Shown: positions 40,783-54,463, numbered from the stretch's first letter. The stretch is 55,249 nt of DNA from an uncultured Paraburkholderia sp. (GCA_940747215.1 CALNWS010000027.1:1-55249), one strand, 5' to 3'. The notes: generated from the sequence alone by a model not told the origin. Numbers and translations are program-made.

Positions 40783-41062
40783 AGCCGACGGTCATGACGG
40801 TGCGCGTGCGCTGACGATCGAGCCGGCTCGTCCCACACTGTGCCCGGCGTGTTCGTTCCACTGCCGCCTGTCACTCAGGGCCGCTATACTGATTGACTGA
40901 CTGCGCCGCGTGAGTTGCAAATCACGCTGGGATCCACGGAAAACTTCACGTAGATCACGTAGAACCAGCGCGCGCGGCATCGCTCTTAACAGCATCGTTG
41001 CTTCTTCCCCGGCAGTGCTTCACGCGCTCGCCTTCCCTCGTGCCCATTGGTTGGACGACGCT
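40783..41062. promoter_or_regulatory. nnr-pgi intergenic region with possible pgi promoter
   Basis: CTATACT near 40884-40890 is a plausible -10 for pgi. An open frame enters pgi from 40910 but its translation is basic and unlike any family, so the ATG at 41063 is preferred. A 9-bp duplication (TCACGTAGA twice) lies at 40946-40963. Confidence 0.4.
40946..40963. repeat. Perfect 9-bp tandem duplication in the pgi leader
   Basis: TCACGTAGA occurs head to tail at 40946-40954 and 40955-40963. Confidence 0.8.
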
Positions 41063-42685
<1,623 letters not shown>

Positions 42686-42708
42686 GCGCGGCGGTTATGC
42701 GGTTGTAA

Positions 42709-42736
42709 AAAAAGCGGACCCGAGGGTCCGCTTTTG
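42709..42736 (+). terminator. Rho-independent terminator after pgi
   Basis: AAAGCGGACC / GGTCCGCTTT inverted repeat with a short loop, followed by T. It may also serve the convergent ABC-ATPase remnant. Confidence 0.82.
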
Positions 42737-42789
42737 CATTTGCGCTCCATTCTTTCGCACCTGGTTGCGGCTGCAACCAGAGTGGAATT

Positions 42790-43474
42790 TCACGCCAGCT
42801 TGCCCGCCTCGATCGTCACCGTCGTATCGCAACGGCGCGCCAGTTCGATGTCGTGCGTGACGAGAATCAGCGTGGTGCCGTTCGCGCGATTCATCTCGAA
42901 CATCAGATCGATGACCGCGTGGCCCATGGCGGCGTCGAGACTGCCCGTGGGTTCGTCGCGAACAGGATGGCCGGATGCGTGACGAACGCACGCGCGAGAG
43001 CCACGCGTTGCTGCTCGCCGCCCGACAACAGCTTCGGATAGTGTCCCGTGCGTTTGCCGAGCCCAACCTGCTCCAGCAAACCGCGCGCATGTGTAGCGGC
43101 TTCGCGCGTGCCGATGCCACCGCCACCTTGCAACTCCAGCGGCAGCGTGACATTTTCGAGCGCCGTGAGATGCGGCATCAACTGGAACGACTGGAACACG
43201 AAGCCGACCGAGCCGCTGCGCAATGCCGCGCGTTCGTCTTCGCTCAACTCGCGGCCAAGCAACCGAACCGAGCCCGAGCTTGCACTGTCCAATCCTGCGA
43301 GCAAGCCGAGCAACGTGGACTTGCCCGACCCGGATGCACCGACGATCGCAACACTGCTGCCGGCTTCGATGGCAAGATCGATGTTGTCGAGAATCGTCAA
43401 TTCGCCTGTTGCATCCTTAATTAACCTTCTTGCACAAACCGCACTTCAATGACTGGATCAGTTTTGTTTAGCAT
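42790..43474 (-). pseudogene. LolD/YbbA-type ABC transporter ATPase, broken at Walker B
   Basis: Starts MLNKTDPVIEVR at 43474; a frameshift follows near 43430, then KDATGELTILDNIDLAIEAGSSVAIVGASGSGKSTLLGLLAGLD (Walker A intact). FVFQSFQLMPHLTALENV and the signature KLLSGGEQQRVALARAFVTHPAILFA follow. One G is missing right after ILFA, so the Walker B DEP-T-x-x-L-D is read as TNPRAV. The proper frame after the lesion gives GSLDAAMGHAVIDLMFEMNRANGTTLILVTHD to the stop at 42790. In E. coli the homologue ybbA is divergent from tesA, exactly as here. Confidence 0.83.
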
Positions 43475-44142
43475 GGTGAAGCGTAGGTTGGAAGTGCGCG
43501 CCATAGCGCCTCGCGCGGCTGCGCTGACTACAGCATTCGGCTCGGCCGTATTGGCCGCGACTCTTTTCTCAATGCCGTTCCCGGCTCGCGCCGCGAATGC
43601 GCCGAACCGGCCAAACCCGTGATCATCGTTCTCAGTGACAGCATTTCCGCCGAATACGGTTTGCCCCGCGATACGGGTGGGTTGTACTACTTCGCCAGCG
43701 TCTCGCCGACGAGCGAGAATCAATGAGCGAATCTTATAGCGTTGCCAATGCAAACATCAGTGGCGACACCACGAGCGGTGGACGTGCACGCTTGCCCGCG
43801 ATCATGGAGCGTTTGAAGCCGACCATCGTGATCGTGGAACTGGGTGCCAACGACGCGCTGCACGGCGTGCCGCTCTCCACCACCAAAGACAACCTGCGCG
43901 CGATCATCGAACAGGCCCAGCAAAGCTCACGCGAAAGTTCCACGGCATGTACGGTGAACTCTCGCAGCAATTTCACACGCCACTCGTGCCGTTTCTGCTT
44001 GCTGGAATCGCGGATAAGCCCGACATGTTTCAGTCGGATCAGATTCAATCAGATTCATCCAACGCAGCAGGCACAGCCAGTGCTACTGAACAACGTGCGG
44101 TCCGCAGTCAAGCCACTCCTTCACACAAGTTCGCCGCATTGA
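43473..44142 (+). pseudogene. tesA: TesA-like GDSL lysophospholipase/arylesterase, pseudogene
   Basis: MVKRRLEVRAIAPRAA then a secretion signal (FGSAVLAATLFSMPFPARAA). After a shift the GDS block reads VIIVLSDSISAEYGLPRDTG (Gly changed to Ser in the G-D-S-x motif), then disruption. A second frame gives SYSVANANISGDTTSGGRARLPAIMERLKPTIVIVELGANDAL (block III G-x-N-D). About 20 residues are missing after IIEQAQQ, then FHGMYGELSQQFHTPLVPFLLAGIADKPDMFQSDQI. A 10-bp tandem duplication (44038-44057) shifts the frame before HPTQQAQPVLLNNV, which holds the catalytic His. Its ATG overlaps the divergent ABC-ATPase ATG within the palindrome CATG. Confidence 0.83.
44038..44057. repeat. Perfect 10-bp tandem duplication (frame-breaking)
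   Basis: ATCAGATTCA occurs twice (44038-44047, 44048-44057), immediately before the catalytic-His block of the tesA remnant. Confidence 0.92.
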
Positions 44143-44259
44143 AAATGCTTGCTAACAACCTGTTTCCAGAACTTCGGGAACGCGGATCGGCAAGGTCTCT
44201 TACACTTTCGTAATCCCGTGTAACCCGGCTCGATTTTGAGCGACTTTTGAGGAGATAAT

Positions 44260-44601
44260 ATGAAATATTTACCGTTAATCGCTTTGACCGTGGTATTTTC
44301 TGCTTGCGCCATTCAACCGCCCGCTGGTGTCCAGTCCGTCGGCCAAAGCCAGCAACTGCCGAAGGCCGTTGCAACCTGCATCGCGCAAAAGTGGGCAGAT
44401 GGCTCGCAGCAACAGGTCGTGTCGCAAGACACGATGGCCAACGATCAGGCCATGGACGTCTACGTTCCGGGTCAGCAGCCGCCGAACGGCGCAGCTGCGG
44501 TCGTGCGCCCCTCGTACTCCGGCAAGGGCTCGTGGGTCGGCTTCCGCGCTAACGGCGCAGCAGGCAGCGACGCCACCAGCGCAATCAGCGCCTGCCTCTA
44601 A
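44260..44601 (+). CDS. Small lipoprotein of unknown function
   Basis: 113 residues. MKYLPLIALTVVFSAC is a lipoprotein signal with lipobox (VFSAC, Cys at 16). The ribosome site GAGGAG six to eight bases before the ATG is the best in this part of the window. The mature protein (LPKAVATCIAQKWADGSQQQVVSQDTMANDQAMDVYVPG, SYSGKGSWVGFRANGAAGSDATSAISACL) has two further cysteines that could form a disulfide. I do not recognise a named family; it looks like a periplasmic or outer-membrane-anchored small domain. It survives between two dead genes and has its own terminator. Confidence 0.75.
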   Translation: MKYLPLIALTVVFSACAIQPPAGVQSVGQSQQLPKAVATCIAQKWADGSQQQVVSQDTMANDQAMDVYVPGQQPPNGAAAVVRPSYSGKGSWVGFRANGAAGSDATSAISACL

Positions 44602-44713
44602 GGAGGCCGCGTGAGTGCTTCGGCTTTAAGGCTAGCGGCTTTGACTGTGGAGCACACCGTTTGACGGATTCGCGCGTGACGCAGCGAATGTTGCAAACAG
44701 CGACCGTCAAATG

Positions 44714-44743
44714 AAAAAGCCCCGCAAATGTGGGGCTTTTTTG
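44714..44743 (+). terminator. Rho-independent terminator between lipoprotein and ppiD
   Basis: AAAAAGCCCC / GGGGCTTTTTT inverted repeat; the T-tract suits the plus-strand lipoprotein and the A-tract makes it usable for convergent ppiD. Confidence 0.85.
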
Positions 44744-44771
44744 TTGCTGTGCTAACGGATCAGCGCGAGAT

Positions 44772-46709
44772 TTATTCGCCGTTAGCCTGCGCGTTGCTGG
44801 TGTGGAGCGAACCGTAGAACTTAACCTTCGAGCGCGCACGCACAGCTTCGACATAAGCCTCGACTTCCGATTGTGCATCGACTTGAGCGATCTGCTGTTG
44901 TGCTGCAGCGAGACGCTGCGGATCGACCGGCGCGGCTGCGATCACTGAATTCACGCGATAGATCGCGTAACCGTCGTTGCCCAGATCGACACCGACATAC
45001 GCCGGCAACTTCTGCGCATTAGCCTTGTAGATCGCGCTCAATGCAGCCCGCGGCACGCCTTGCGCATCGCTGCGCGACACCTTCAGCGGCGACGAGAAAC
45101 CGGTGGTGGCCCTCGACTTCGCAAAGTTCGCAAGCTTCGCTGCGCCATCCTTATGCGCCGCTTCGTTCGACTGCACTGCGATCACCTTCTGACGCACGGC
45201 GTCCTTCACTGCGTCGAGCGCCGGCACGGCAGCCGCCTTATAGTCCGTCACGTTTGCGGCGATCAGCGTGTTACCGCCGACGTCGATTGCCTGCGTGTTG
45301 TTGCGCGCCGTCACCGAGTCGTTCGCGAACACGGCCGCGAGGAATTTCGGATTATTCAGCGGGCTATCCGGCGGAAGTTTTGCGTCGGGCTGCGGCGTGA
45401 CCGTAGCCGTTTGCACTTGCAGCTTGTACTTGTCCGCTGCGGGTTGCAGGCTCTTCGCCTTTTCATAAAAGATCGACGTGAAGCCTTCCGAATCGTCGCT
45501 CAATGCCTTGCCTACCTGCTGCGTTTTCACGTCCTTCGCGATCTGATCTTTCACTTCGTCGAACGGCTTGGTAACGGCCGGCTTGACGTCCGTCACCTTG
45601 ACGATGTGGAAACCGAAATCCGTTTGCACGATGCCGCTGACTTCGTCTTTCTTCAGCGCGAAGACGGCGCCGTCGAATGCCTTGCCGCCCGCAATCATGC
45701 CGCGGCCGAAGTAGCCCAGATCGCCGCCCTTCGACGCCGAACCCGGATCCTGCGAATTCTGCTGTGCGATCCGTGCGAACTGATCCGGATGCGTCTTGAT
45801 CTGCGCGAGCAGGTCTTCGGCTTTCTGCTTTGCCTTGGCCTTATCTGCTGCGCTCGCGTCTTTCGGTGCGGCAATCAGGATATGGCTCGCACGCACTTCG
45901 CCTTCCGTGCGGAAGTGCGCGATGTTGTCGTCGTAGTACTTCTTCAGATCGGCGTCGCTCGGCTGAATGGACGCGCCGATCGTTGTGGGCGACATCACCA
46001 CGTATTGAATCGTGGCGGTGGCCGGCGTTGCGAAGTCGTTGCGATGCGCGTCGTAATACGCCTGAAGTTGCGCGTCGGTCGGCTGGACCTGCGCAGCGTA
46101 GTCGCGCGGATGGAACGCGATGCCCTGCACTTCGCGCTGCTGTTCAGCCAGTTCGGTGAGATGCTGCGCGAGCGTTTTCGACATGAACGCGCTGCCCTGA
46201 ATCGCAGCCGGCAATTGCTGCGTGGCAATGCTGTAGCGGATGCGCTCGTCGTACTGATCGGGCGTCATGCCTTGCATGGCAAGCAGTTGCTTGTAGCGCT
46301 CGACGTCGATCGGGCCGTCGGGATTTTTCAGCGACGAGATGACCGGGTCGTTCAGCAGCACGCGGCGCACGGCGTCGTCGGATGCCGTGAGATGCAGACG
46401 CTGTGTTTCGTCAGCGAGCACGCGCTGTTCGATCAGACCGGCGAGCATCTGGCTGCGGCGCTCGGGCGTGTCGAACGACTTCGCATCGAACTGCGCGCCA
46501 AGCATCTGACGTGCACGGTTGAGTTGCTGACGCATCGCGTCGTCGTACTCTGCACGAGTAATCTTGTGACCGTTGACGCTCGCGACGTTCGCGCTCTCGT
46601 CGAAGAAACCACGAAACCCTTGAATACCCACAAAACCCAACCCCGGCACAATGACGAGGATGAGCATGAACATCATCAGGCGTTTGTGATTACGGAAAAA
46701 ATCGAGCAT
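44772..46709 (-). CDS. ppiD: Membrane-anchored periplasmic foldase PpiD (SurA-N/parvulin)
   Basis: 645 residues. MLDFFRNHKRLMMFMLILVIVPGLGFVGIQGF is a short cytoplasmic tail and single anchor helix. SurA-N-like chaperone regions follow (VNGHKITRAEYDDAMRQQLNRARQML, LIEQRVLADETQRLHL). The central parvulin domain shows VRASHILIAAPKDAS, QFARIAQQNSQDPGSASKGGDLGYFGRGMI and DFGFHIVKVTDVKPA. A second degenerate parvulin-like segment lies toward the C-terminus. PpiD works at the Sec translocon exit to help outer-membrane protein folding. It lies downstream of the two tRNA genes in the standard Burkholderia arrangement. Confidence 0.95.
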   Translation of the reverse strand: MLDFFRNHKRLMMFMLILVIVPGLGFVGIQGFRGFFDESANVASVNGHKITRAEYDDAMRQQLNRARQMLGAQFDAKSFDTPERRSQMLAGLIEQRVLADETQRLHLTASDDAVRRVLLNDPVISSLKNPDGPIDVERYKQLLAMQGMTPDQYDERIRYSIATQQLPAAIQGSAFMSKTLAQHLTELAEQQREVQGIAFHPRDYAAQVQPTDAQLQAYYDAHRNDFATPATATIQYVVMSPTTIGASIQPSDADLKKYYDDNIAHFRTEGEVRASHILIAAPKDASAADKAKAKQKAEDLLAQIKTHPDQFARIAQQNSQDPGSASKGGDLGYFGRGMIAGGKAFDGAVFALKKDEVSGIVQTDFGFHIVKVTDVKPAVTKPFDEVKDQIAKDVKTQQVGKALSDDSEGFTSIFYEKAKSLQPAADKYKLQVQTATVTPQPDAKLPPDSPLNNPKFLAAVFANDSVTARNNTQAIDVGGNTLIAANVTDYKAAAVPALDAVKDAVRQKVIAVQSNEAAHKDGAAKLANFAKSRATTGFSSPLKVSRSDAQGVPRAALSAIYKANAQKLPAYVGVDLGNDGYAIYRVNSVIAAAPVDPQRLAAAQQQIAQVDAQSEVEAYVEAVRARSKVKFYGSLHTSNAQANGE

Positions 46710-46756
46710 GCGTGAGGATTGCCAAAAACAGAACGCCCGATTTTACAACAGCGGGC

Positions 46757-46788
46757 AATAAAAAAGGCGAACCGGAGTTCGCCTTTCG
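46757..46788 (-). terminator. Terminator after the tRNA pair
   Basis: AGGCGAAC / GTTCGCCT stem with CGGA loop; on the minus strand the stem is followed by TTTTTTATT. It separates the tRNA transcript from ppiD. Confidence 0.85.
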
Positions 46789-46795
46789 AAGATAC

Positions 46796-46872
46796 TGGCG
46801 GAGTGGACGGGACTCGAACCCGTGACCCCCGGCGTGACAGGCCGGTATTCTAACCGACTGAACTACCACTCC
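46796..46872 (-). tRNA. tRNA-Asp (GTC)
   Basis: On the minus strand the 77-base gene starts GGAGTGG and ends CCACTCC plus G and CCA. The anticodon loop CTGTCAC gives anticodon GTC, and the T-arm has GGTTCGAGTCC. All four stems pair and CCA is encoded. Confidence 0.97.
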
Positions 46873-46913
46873 TTACAATCCAACTGCGCTGAAACACTTA
46901 ACCGAACCGGAAC

Positions 46914-46989
46914 TGGTGGGTGCTGAGAGGCTCGAACTCCCGACCTACGCCTTGTAAGGGCGCCGCTCTACCAACTGAGCTAAGCACCC
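46914..46989 (-). tRNA. tRNA-Val (TAC)
   Basis: On the minus strand the 76-base gene starts GGGTGCT and pairs with AGCACCC, then ACCA. The anticodon loop CTTACAA gives TAC, decoding GTA/GTG. The T-loop is GTTCGAGCC. It is 41 bases upstream of tRNA-Asp, likely one transcript. Confidence 0.97.
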
Positions 46990-47103
46990 GTTTCACGCTT
47001 CAGTGTGCTTCATGCTTATTGCTGCTTTTACTGCTCTGCTACCTGATCTAACGTTGCAACACTAACAAATCTGTTTTGTCGCAATCCTCAAACGACAACC
47101 ATA

Positions 47104-47376
47104 TTAGTTTAACGCATCCTTCAGAGCTTTGCCAGGCCTAAATTTCGGAACCTTCGCAGCCTTGATCTTGATGGCCGCACCCGTGCGCGAATTGCGACCC
47201 GTGCGTGCCGTGCGCTTGCCGACTGCAAACGTGCCGAAACCGACGAGCGTCACCGAACCGCCCTTCTTCAACGTGCCTTTGACGCCACCGATCACAGTAT
47301 CCAGTGCACGGCCCGCCGCGGCTTTCGAAATGTCGGCTTGCTGTGCGATGTGATCGATCAATTCCGTTTTGTTCAT
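47104..47376 (-). CDS. hupB: HU-type nucleoid DNA-binding protein
   Basis: 90 residues: [31 protein letters not shown], then the saddle [38 protein letters not shown] and [16 protein letters not shown]. The beta-arm with R-T-A-R-T-G-R-N and the family signature V-G-F-G-T-F are intact. HU compacts and bends DNA as a dimer. A GGGGTAGGA ribosome site precedes the ATG. Sited directly downstream of lon, as in many proteobacteria. Confidence 0.97.
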   Translation of the reverse strand: MNKTELIDHIAQQADISKAAAGRALDTVIGGVKGTLKKGGSVTLVGFGTFAVGKRTARTGRNSRTGAAIKIKAAKVPKFRPGKALKDALN

Positions 47377-47687
47377 TCCTACCCCAGAGAATGTTTATGG
47401 CTGCGTGACGGCGCTTATCAGCACCTTACATCACGCGCTTGCCGGGCAACGCCGGGCCGACTCATTAGAATTGTCCGAAACCCTTGTGTCAAGCGGGGTT
47501 GAACCTGATTACGCTCGTTCTGATGACAGAATCTTGCAGCCACGTGCAACCCATATTCGCGCTTCAATAGATGGGAACGCCCGTAGAAAGGACGTGCTCC
47601 GCGCAAAGGCAAAAAACCCGCAGCCGAAGTGCGGGTTTTTGTTTCGCAGCCAGCCTGTGCGAGGCTGACCGTGCAGACGACAAACGC
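47377..47687. terminator. lon-hupB intergenic region with lon terminator
   Basis: AAAAACCCGC / GCGGGTTTTT (47611-47641) is a strong terminator for lon on the minus strand. The rest should contain the hupB promoter, but no clear -35/-10 pair is assigned. No gene is seen. Confidence 0.7.
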
Positions 47688-50111
<2,424 letters not shown>

Positions 50112-50243
50112 TTCATTTCCCCATGAGTGGAATCAGTTCGTTCAATATAGGTGAGGCCGGCAGAAAAGATTGCAAGCCTCCGCGTGTGGGAAAAGTTCAG
50201 TGACTCCATGTGAAAACAAGCTTCATTGACCACACGATAAACG

Positions 50244-50280
50244 AAAAAAGCCGTTCACGTCGCCATGAACGGCTTTTTTC
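50244..50280 (-). terminator. Rho-independent terminator after clpX
   Basis: AAAAAAGCCGTTCA / TGAACGGCTTTTTT inverted repeat, 18 bases past the clpX stop, with T-tract on the minus strand; it isolates clpX from lon. Confidence 0.88.
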
Positions 50281-50297
50281 CTGAACCCGGAAGCCTA

Positions 50298-51569
50298 TCA
50301 GTTCGAACCCGCGACTTTCGGCGCGTCTTCGTAGATCAGCAGCGGTTTGCCGTCGCCGTCGATCACATTGTCGTCGATGATGACCTTGCTAACGCCTTTC
50401 ATTTGTGGCAGGTCGTACATGACTTCAAGCAACGCCTGTTCCAGGATGGAGCGCAGACCACGCGCGCCCGTCTTGCAACGGATCGCCTTGCGTGCCACGG
50501 CCTGCAACGCGGCCAGACGAATTTCGAGCTCGACGCGTTCCATGTTGAACAGCTTGTGATACTGCTTCACGAGCGCATTCTTCGGTTCGACGAGAATCTT
50601 CATTAGTGCGGCTTCGTCGGGCTTGCCGAGCGTGGCCACCACCGGCAGACGGCCGATCAGCTCGGGAATCAGACCGAACTTGATCAAATCTTCCGGTTCC
50701 ACTTCGCGCAGCACTTCGCCCGCGTCGCGATCCTGCTTGCTCTTCACGCTCGCACCGAAACCGATACCCGTTTTCTCGGTACGGTCGACGATCACCTTTT
50801 CGAGGCCGTCGAATGCGCCGCCGCAGATGAACAGAATGTTCGTGGTATCGACCTGAATGAAGTCCTGATTCGGATGCTTACGGCCGCCCTGCGGCGGCAC
50901 CGATGCCATCGTGCCTTCCACCAGCTTGAGCAAGGCCTGTTGCACGCCTTCGCCCGAAACATCGCGGGTGATCGACGGGTTGTCGGACTTGCGGCTGATC
51001 TTGTCGATTTCGTCGATATAGATAATGCCGCGCTGGGCCTTGTCCACTTCGTAATTACAGTTTTGCAACAGCTTCTGAATGATGTTCTCGACGTCTTCGC
51101 CGACGTAGCCGGCTTCCGTCAGCGTGGTTGCGTCGGCAATCACGAACGGGACGTTCAGAAGACGCGCGAGCGTTTGCGCGAGCAAGGTCTTACCGGAACC
51201 GGTCGGGCCGATCAGCAAAATGTTGCTCTTCGACAGCTCAATTTCGTCTTTCTTGTCGAGATGCTTGAGGCGCTTGTAGTGGTTGTACACCGCGACCGCG
51301 AGAATTTTCTTCGCGCGTTCCTGCCCGATTACGTACTGATCGAGGATTTCGCGGATTTCCTGCGGGCTCGGCAGATCGGACTTGGACAAGCCCGCCTCGA
51401 TGCCCGCCCCTGCAGCCTCATCACGGATGATTTCGTTGCACAGGTCGATACATTCATCGCAGACGAATACCGACGGGCCAGCAATCAGCTTCTTCACCTC
51501 ATGCTGGCTCTTGCCGCAAAACGAGCAATACAACAGCTTTTCGCTGTCAGAACCTTTCTTGTCCGCCAT
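50298..51569 (-). CDS. clpX: ClpXP unfoldase subunit ClpX
   Basis: 423 residues from [20 protein letters not shown] (51569); the frame is open further upstream but lacks a start signal. The zinc-binding domain has CSFCGK and CDECIDLC. The AAA+ module has Walker [20 protein letters not shown], Walker [12 protein letters not shown], pore loop [13 protein letters not shown] and the IGF loop for docking to ClpP in [11 protein letters not shown]. Sensor regions [12 protein letters not shown] and [14 protein letters not shown] are intact. ClpX unfolds tagged proteins and feeds them to ClpP. Confidence 0.97.
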   Translation of the reverse strand: MADKKGSDSEKLLYCSFCGKSQHEVKKLIAGPSVFVCDECIDLCNEIIRDEAAGAGIEAGLSKSDLPSPQEIREILDQYVIGQERAKKILAVAVYNHYKRLKHLDKKDEIELSKSNILLIGPTGSGKTLLAQTLARLLNVPFVIADATTLTEAGYVGEDVENIIQKLLQNCNYEVDKAQRGIIYIDEIDKISRKSDNPSITRDVSGEGVQQALLKLVEGTMASVPPQGGRKHPNQDFIQVDTTNILFICGGAFDGLEKVIVDRTEKTGIGFGASVKSKQDRDAGEVLREVEPEDLIKFGLIPELIGRLPVVATLGKPDEAALMKILVEPKNALVKQYHKLFNMERVELEIRLAALQAVARKAIRCKTGARGLRSILEQALLEVMYDLPQMKGVSKVIIDDNVIDGDGKPLLIYEDAPKVAGSN

Positions 51570-51716
51570 AAATGTGTGAGCTTCCGGACACTCGATTACA
51601 TGATACGTCGTTTGCCTGAGCCACACAGTTTGAGCGCGGCCAGACTATTGAGCAAGAACACAGCGTTTGCCACAGGCGCTCGGACAAATATTTATTATTT
51701 CATAACCAGTCAGGCC

Positions 51717-51747
51717 GCGGTTTTGCCCCTTTTCAGGGCAAAACCGC
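51717..51747 (-). terminator. Hairpin between clpP and clpX
   Basis: GCGGTTTTGCCC / GGGCAAAACCGC perfect 12-bp stem, six bases past the clpP stop. It lacks a T-tract on the minus strand, so it may be an attenuator or mRNA-stabilising hairpin that sets the clpP:clpX ratio rather than a full terminator. Confidence 0.65.
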
Positions 51748-51753
51748 GCCGGT

Positions 51754-52407
51754 TCACGGACGCTTGTGCGCCACCTGATCGACGAGACCGTAAGCCTGTG
51801 CGTCATCGCTGGACATGAAGTTGTCGCGGTCGGTGTCGCGTGCAATACGCTCGACCGGCTGACCGATGTGATGCGCGAGCAGCCGGTTCAGACGTTCCTT
51901 CAGGTACAGGATTTCGCGTGCCTGAATTTCGATGTCCGATGCCTGGCCGCGTGCGCCGCCGAGCGGCTGGTGAATCATCACCCGCGAGTTAGGCAGAGCA
52001 AAACGCTTGCCCTTCGCGCCCGATGCCAGCAGGAACGCACCCATGCTGGCAGCGAGACCCATGCACAGCGTGGAAACGTCGGGCTTGATGAACTGCATCG
52101 TGTCGTAAATCGCCATACCGGCCGACACCGAACCACCCGGGCTGTTGATGTAAAAGCTGATGTCCTTGTCAGGATTTTCGCTTTCGAGGAACAGCATCTG
52201 CGCGATGACGAGGTTGGCCGTCTGGTCGTTCACTTCGCCGACCAGAAACACGATCCGCTCCTTCAGCAGGCGCGAATAGATGTCGTACGAGCGCTCACCA
52301 CGACCGCTCGTTTCTACGACGATCGGCACCAGTCCGAGCGCCTGCGCTTCGAGATCCCGGGACGACTGGGAGGTCAACGTGTCCAGCATTTGAGCGCAAA
52401 AGGTCAT
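51754..52407 (-). CDS. clpP: ATP-dependent Clp protease proteolytic subunit
   Basis: 217 residues from [18 protein letters not shown] (52407), chosen because AAGGA stands eight bases upstream; the longer open frame is not supported. The catalytic triad is visible: Ser in [20 protein letters not shown], His in [14 protein letters not shown], and Asp in [13 protein letters not shown]. The handle region [37 protein letters not shown] and the substrate loop [17 protein letters not shown] are typical. Lies between tig and clpX in the classic order. Confidence 0.97.
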   Translation of the reverse strand: MTFCAQMLDTLTSQSSRDLEAQALGLVPIVVETSGRGERSYDIYSRLLKERIVFLVGEVNDQTANLVIAQMLFLESENPDKDISFYINSPGGSVSAGMAIYDTMQFIKPDVSTLCMGLAASMGAFLLASGAKGKRFALPNSRVMIHQPLGGARGQASDIEIQAREILYLKERLNRLLAHHIGQPVERIARDTDRDNFMSSDDAQAYGLVDQVAHKRP

Positions 52408-52413
52408 GCAATT

Positions 52414-52441
52414 GATCCTTGTCTGGAGATCCTTGTCTGGA
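52414..52441. repeat. Perfect 14-bp tandem duplication carrying the clpP ribosome site
   Basis: GATCCTTGTCTGGA occurs twice (52414-52427, 52428-52441). On the minus strand each copy contains AAGGA, so the clpP Shine-Dalgarno element is present twice, 8 and 22 bases ahead of the ATG. Confidence 0.92.
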
Positions 52442-52601
52442 AATACTCTGGATTTAGATGGTAGACAGGCGTGGCCGGCGAGCCGATCTTCAAGTGCTCG
52501 CCAGGACGCGAACGTAATGCATGCCTCATGCAAACCTTCATGCAAAACGCACCGCTCTTTCACAGCACAAAAAAATGGCGTGCGGGCCGTTGCAGCAACG
52601 C

Positions 52602-53948
52602 TTACGCTTGCGCCGTTGCGCTTGCCAGTTCTTCGAAGCTCACTTCCCTGTCCGTCACCTTGGCCTTGCTGAGGACGAAATCGACGACGTTGGCTTCAAC
52701 GACGTACGCTTCCATTTTGGCAAGACGTTGCTGGTTCGAATAATACCAGCGGACGACTTCCTTCGGGTCTTCGTAGCTTTTCGCGAACTCATCCACTTCA
52801 GCGCGGATCTGTTCCGGCTTCGCCTGCAGTTCGTTTGCCTTGACCAGCTCGGCCAGCACGAGGCCCAGCTTGACGCGACTCTCTGCCTGTTCCTTGAACA
52901 TCGCAGCCGGAATCGGCGCGTCTTTGGCGTTCGGCACGCCGCGCTGTTCCAGATCCTGACGCGCCATTGCGACGAGGCGTTCCTGATCCTGTTCGATCAG
53001 TGCGTTCGGCACGTCGAGTTCGGAAATCTTCAGGAGCGCGTCCATCACCTGGTTCTTGACGATAGCCTGCGTGCGACGCTTGGCTTCGCGCTCGAGGTTG
53101 TCCTTGATTTCGCCGCGCATCTTGGTCAGATCGCCGTCTTCGATACCGAGCGACTTCGCGAATTCCCCGTCGATTTCCGGCAGATGCGGCCACTCGATCT
53201 TCTTCATCGTGATCGTGAATTGCGCGGTCTTGCCGGCGACTTCCTTGCCGTGATAGTCCTCGGGGAAAGCCAAGTCGAATTCCTTCGACCCGCCGACCTT
53301 CAGGCCCGTGGCTGCCTTTTCGAATTCCGGCAGCATGCGGCCTTCGCCGAGCACGAACGCGAAGTCGTCTGCGCTGCCGCCCTGGAACACCTCACCGTCG
53401 ATTTTGCCGACGAAGTCCACCGACACGCGGTCGCCTTCTTTCGCTGCCGTATCCGCGCCGCCGTTGCCGTGTTCGCCGGCTTCGCCGCGAGCGTGAACAT
53501 GCACACGCTGCTTGCGCAGGATGTCCAGCGTGCGGTCGATTTCCGCTTCGCTGATGGTGGTCGTGGTGCATTCGATTTCAGCCGTGGCGACGTCGCCCAG
53601 CTTCACTTCCGGATACACCTCGAACGTCGCGTCGAACGCGTAGTCGCCTTCAGTCGCGTCGGCCTTTGGCGCGAAGCTCGGCTGGCCGACGACGCGCAGA
53701 TTTTCGGCGCGACTGATGTCGAAGAATTCCTTGCCGACCTTGTCGCTCAGCACTTCGGCTTCCACCTGACCCGAGTACTGTTGCGTCACCATCTTGAGAG
53801 GCACCTTGCCCGGGCGGAAGCCCGGCATACGAACGTTCTTTGCGAGTTGGCGGATACGCGAGTCCACTTCCTTCTGCACGGCGTCCTTCGGCAGGGAAAT
53901 CGTAATGCGACGTTCGAGCTTGCCGAGGTTTTCAACAACGTTAGCCAT
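52602..53948 (-). CDS. tig: Trigger factor (ribosome-associated chaperone)
   Basis: 448 residues from [20 protein letters not shown] (53948); an ATG four codons upstream is an alternative. The ribosome-binding signature is in [22 protein letters not shown]. The FKBP-type isomerase domain holds [44 protein letters not shown] and [17 protein letters not shown]. The helical C-terminal cradle follows. First of the tig-clpP-clpX series. A TTGAGC/TAAAAT pair near 54150-54180 on the minus strand may be its promoter, though the spacing is short. Confidence 0.97.
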   Translation of the reverse strand: MANVVENLGKLERRITISLPKDAVQKEVDSRIRQLAKNVRMPGFRPGKVPLKMVTQQYSGQVEAEVLSDKVGKEFFDISRAENLRVVGQPSFAPKADATEGDYAFDATFEVYPEVKLGDVATAEIECTTTTISEAEIDRTLDILRKQRVHVHARGEAGEHGNGGADTAAKEGDRVSVDFVGKIDGEVFQGGSADDFAFVLGEGRMLPEFEKAATGLKVGGSKEFDLAFPEDYHGKEVAGKTAQFTITMKKIEWPHLPEIDGEFAKSLGIEDGDLTKMRGEIKDNLEREAKRRTQAIVKNQVMDALLKISELDVPNALIEQDQERLVAMARQDLEQRGVPNAKDAPIPAAMFKEQAESRVKLGLVLAELVKANELQAKPEQIRAEVDEFAKSYEDPKEVVRWYYSNQQRLAKMEAYVVEANVVDFVLSKAKVTDREVSFEELASATAQA

Positions 53949-54463
53949 GGCTTCAATCATCCTAAAATTATTCGAGCGAATCAGTTATCTTCTCCGCGCT
54001 GCTTCTCGCACTACGTTACGCGCAACTTCCTGCGAAACTTCCCAGTGAAACGCGAAGTTGCGCTTCGAAGTTGCCCCCATTCGTTAGCAGCGATGCGCGC
54101 CTGCGCCGCGGTTTGCAGGCCGCCGGCAGCACGGTTGGATCCAAATAACCTATTATTTTAGCAAACTATTTGCGCGCTCAAGCGGGATTCGACGATTCGC
54201 GCGTTTTTCCCCACCGTTCCGGCGCAGATTCCGGCCTCTTTTCGCGCTGTTTCGTCCGCTTTCCGACCCAGCCGGCGACGATTCCGGCTATGCCTTTCGA
54301 CATATTCAGTCGGCGCGCTCATGCTGATAAGCTTACGGACGAGCTCAGGGTATACGCCTACCGTGCGGCCATGCCTGACCACCGTTGCATGCCGCCGCAC
54401 GTCGCCATATGCAGGTCTCGTCCGCGCCGCGTTCGCAACGATCCCAACCAAATCAGAGACACC
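53949..54463. other. Divergent gap between tig and the glycerate kinase remnant
   Basis: 515 bases without a recognisable gene. The AT-rich segment around 54145-54170 probably holds the tig promoter. The open frame 54170-54673 has no protein-like start and merely runs into the kinase remnant. Confidence 0.4.
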
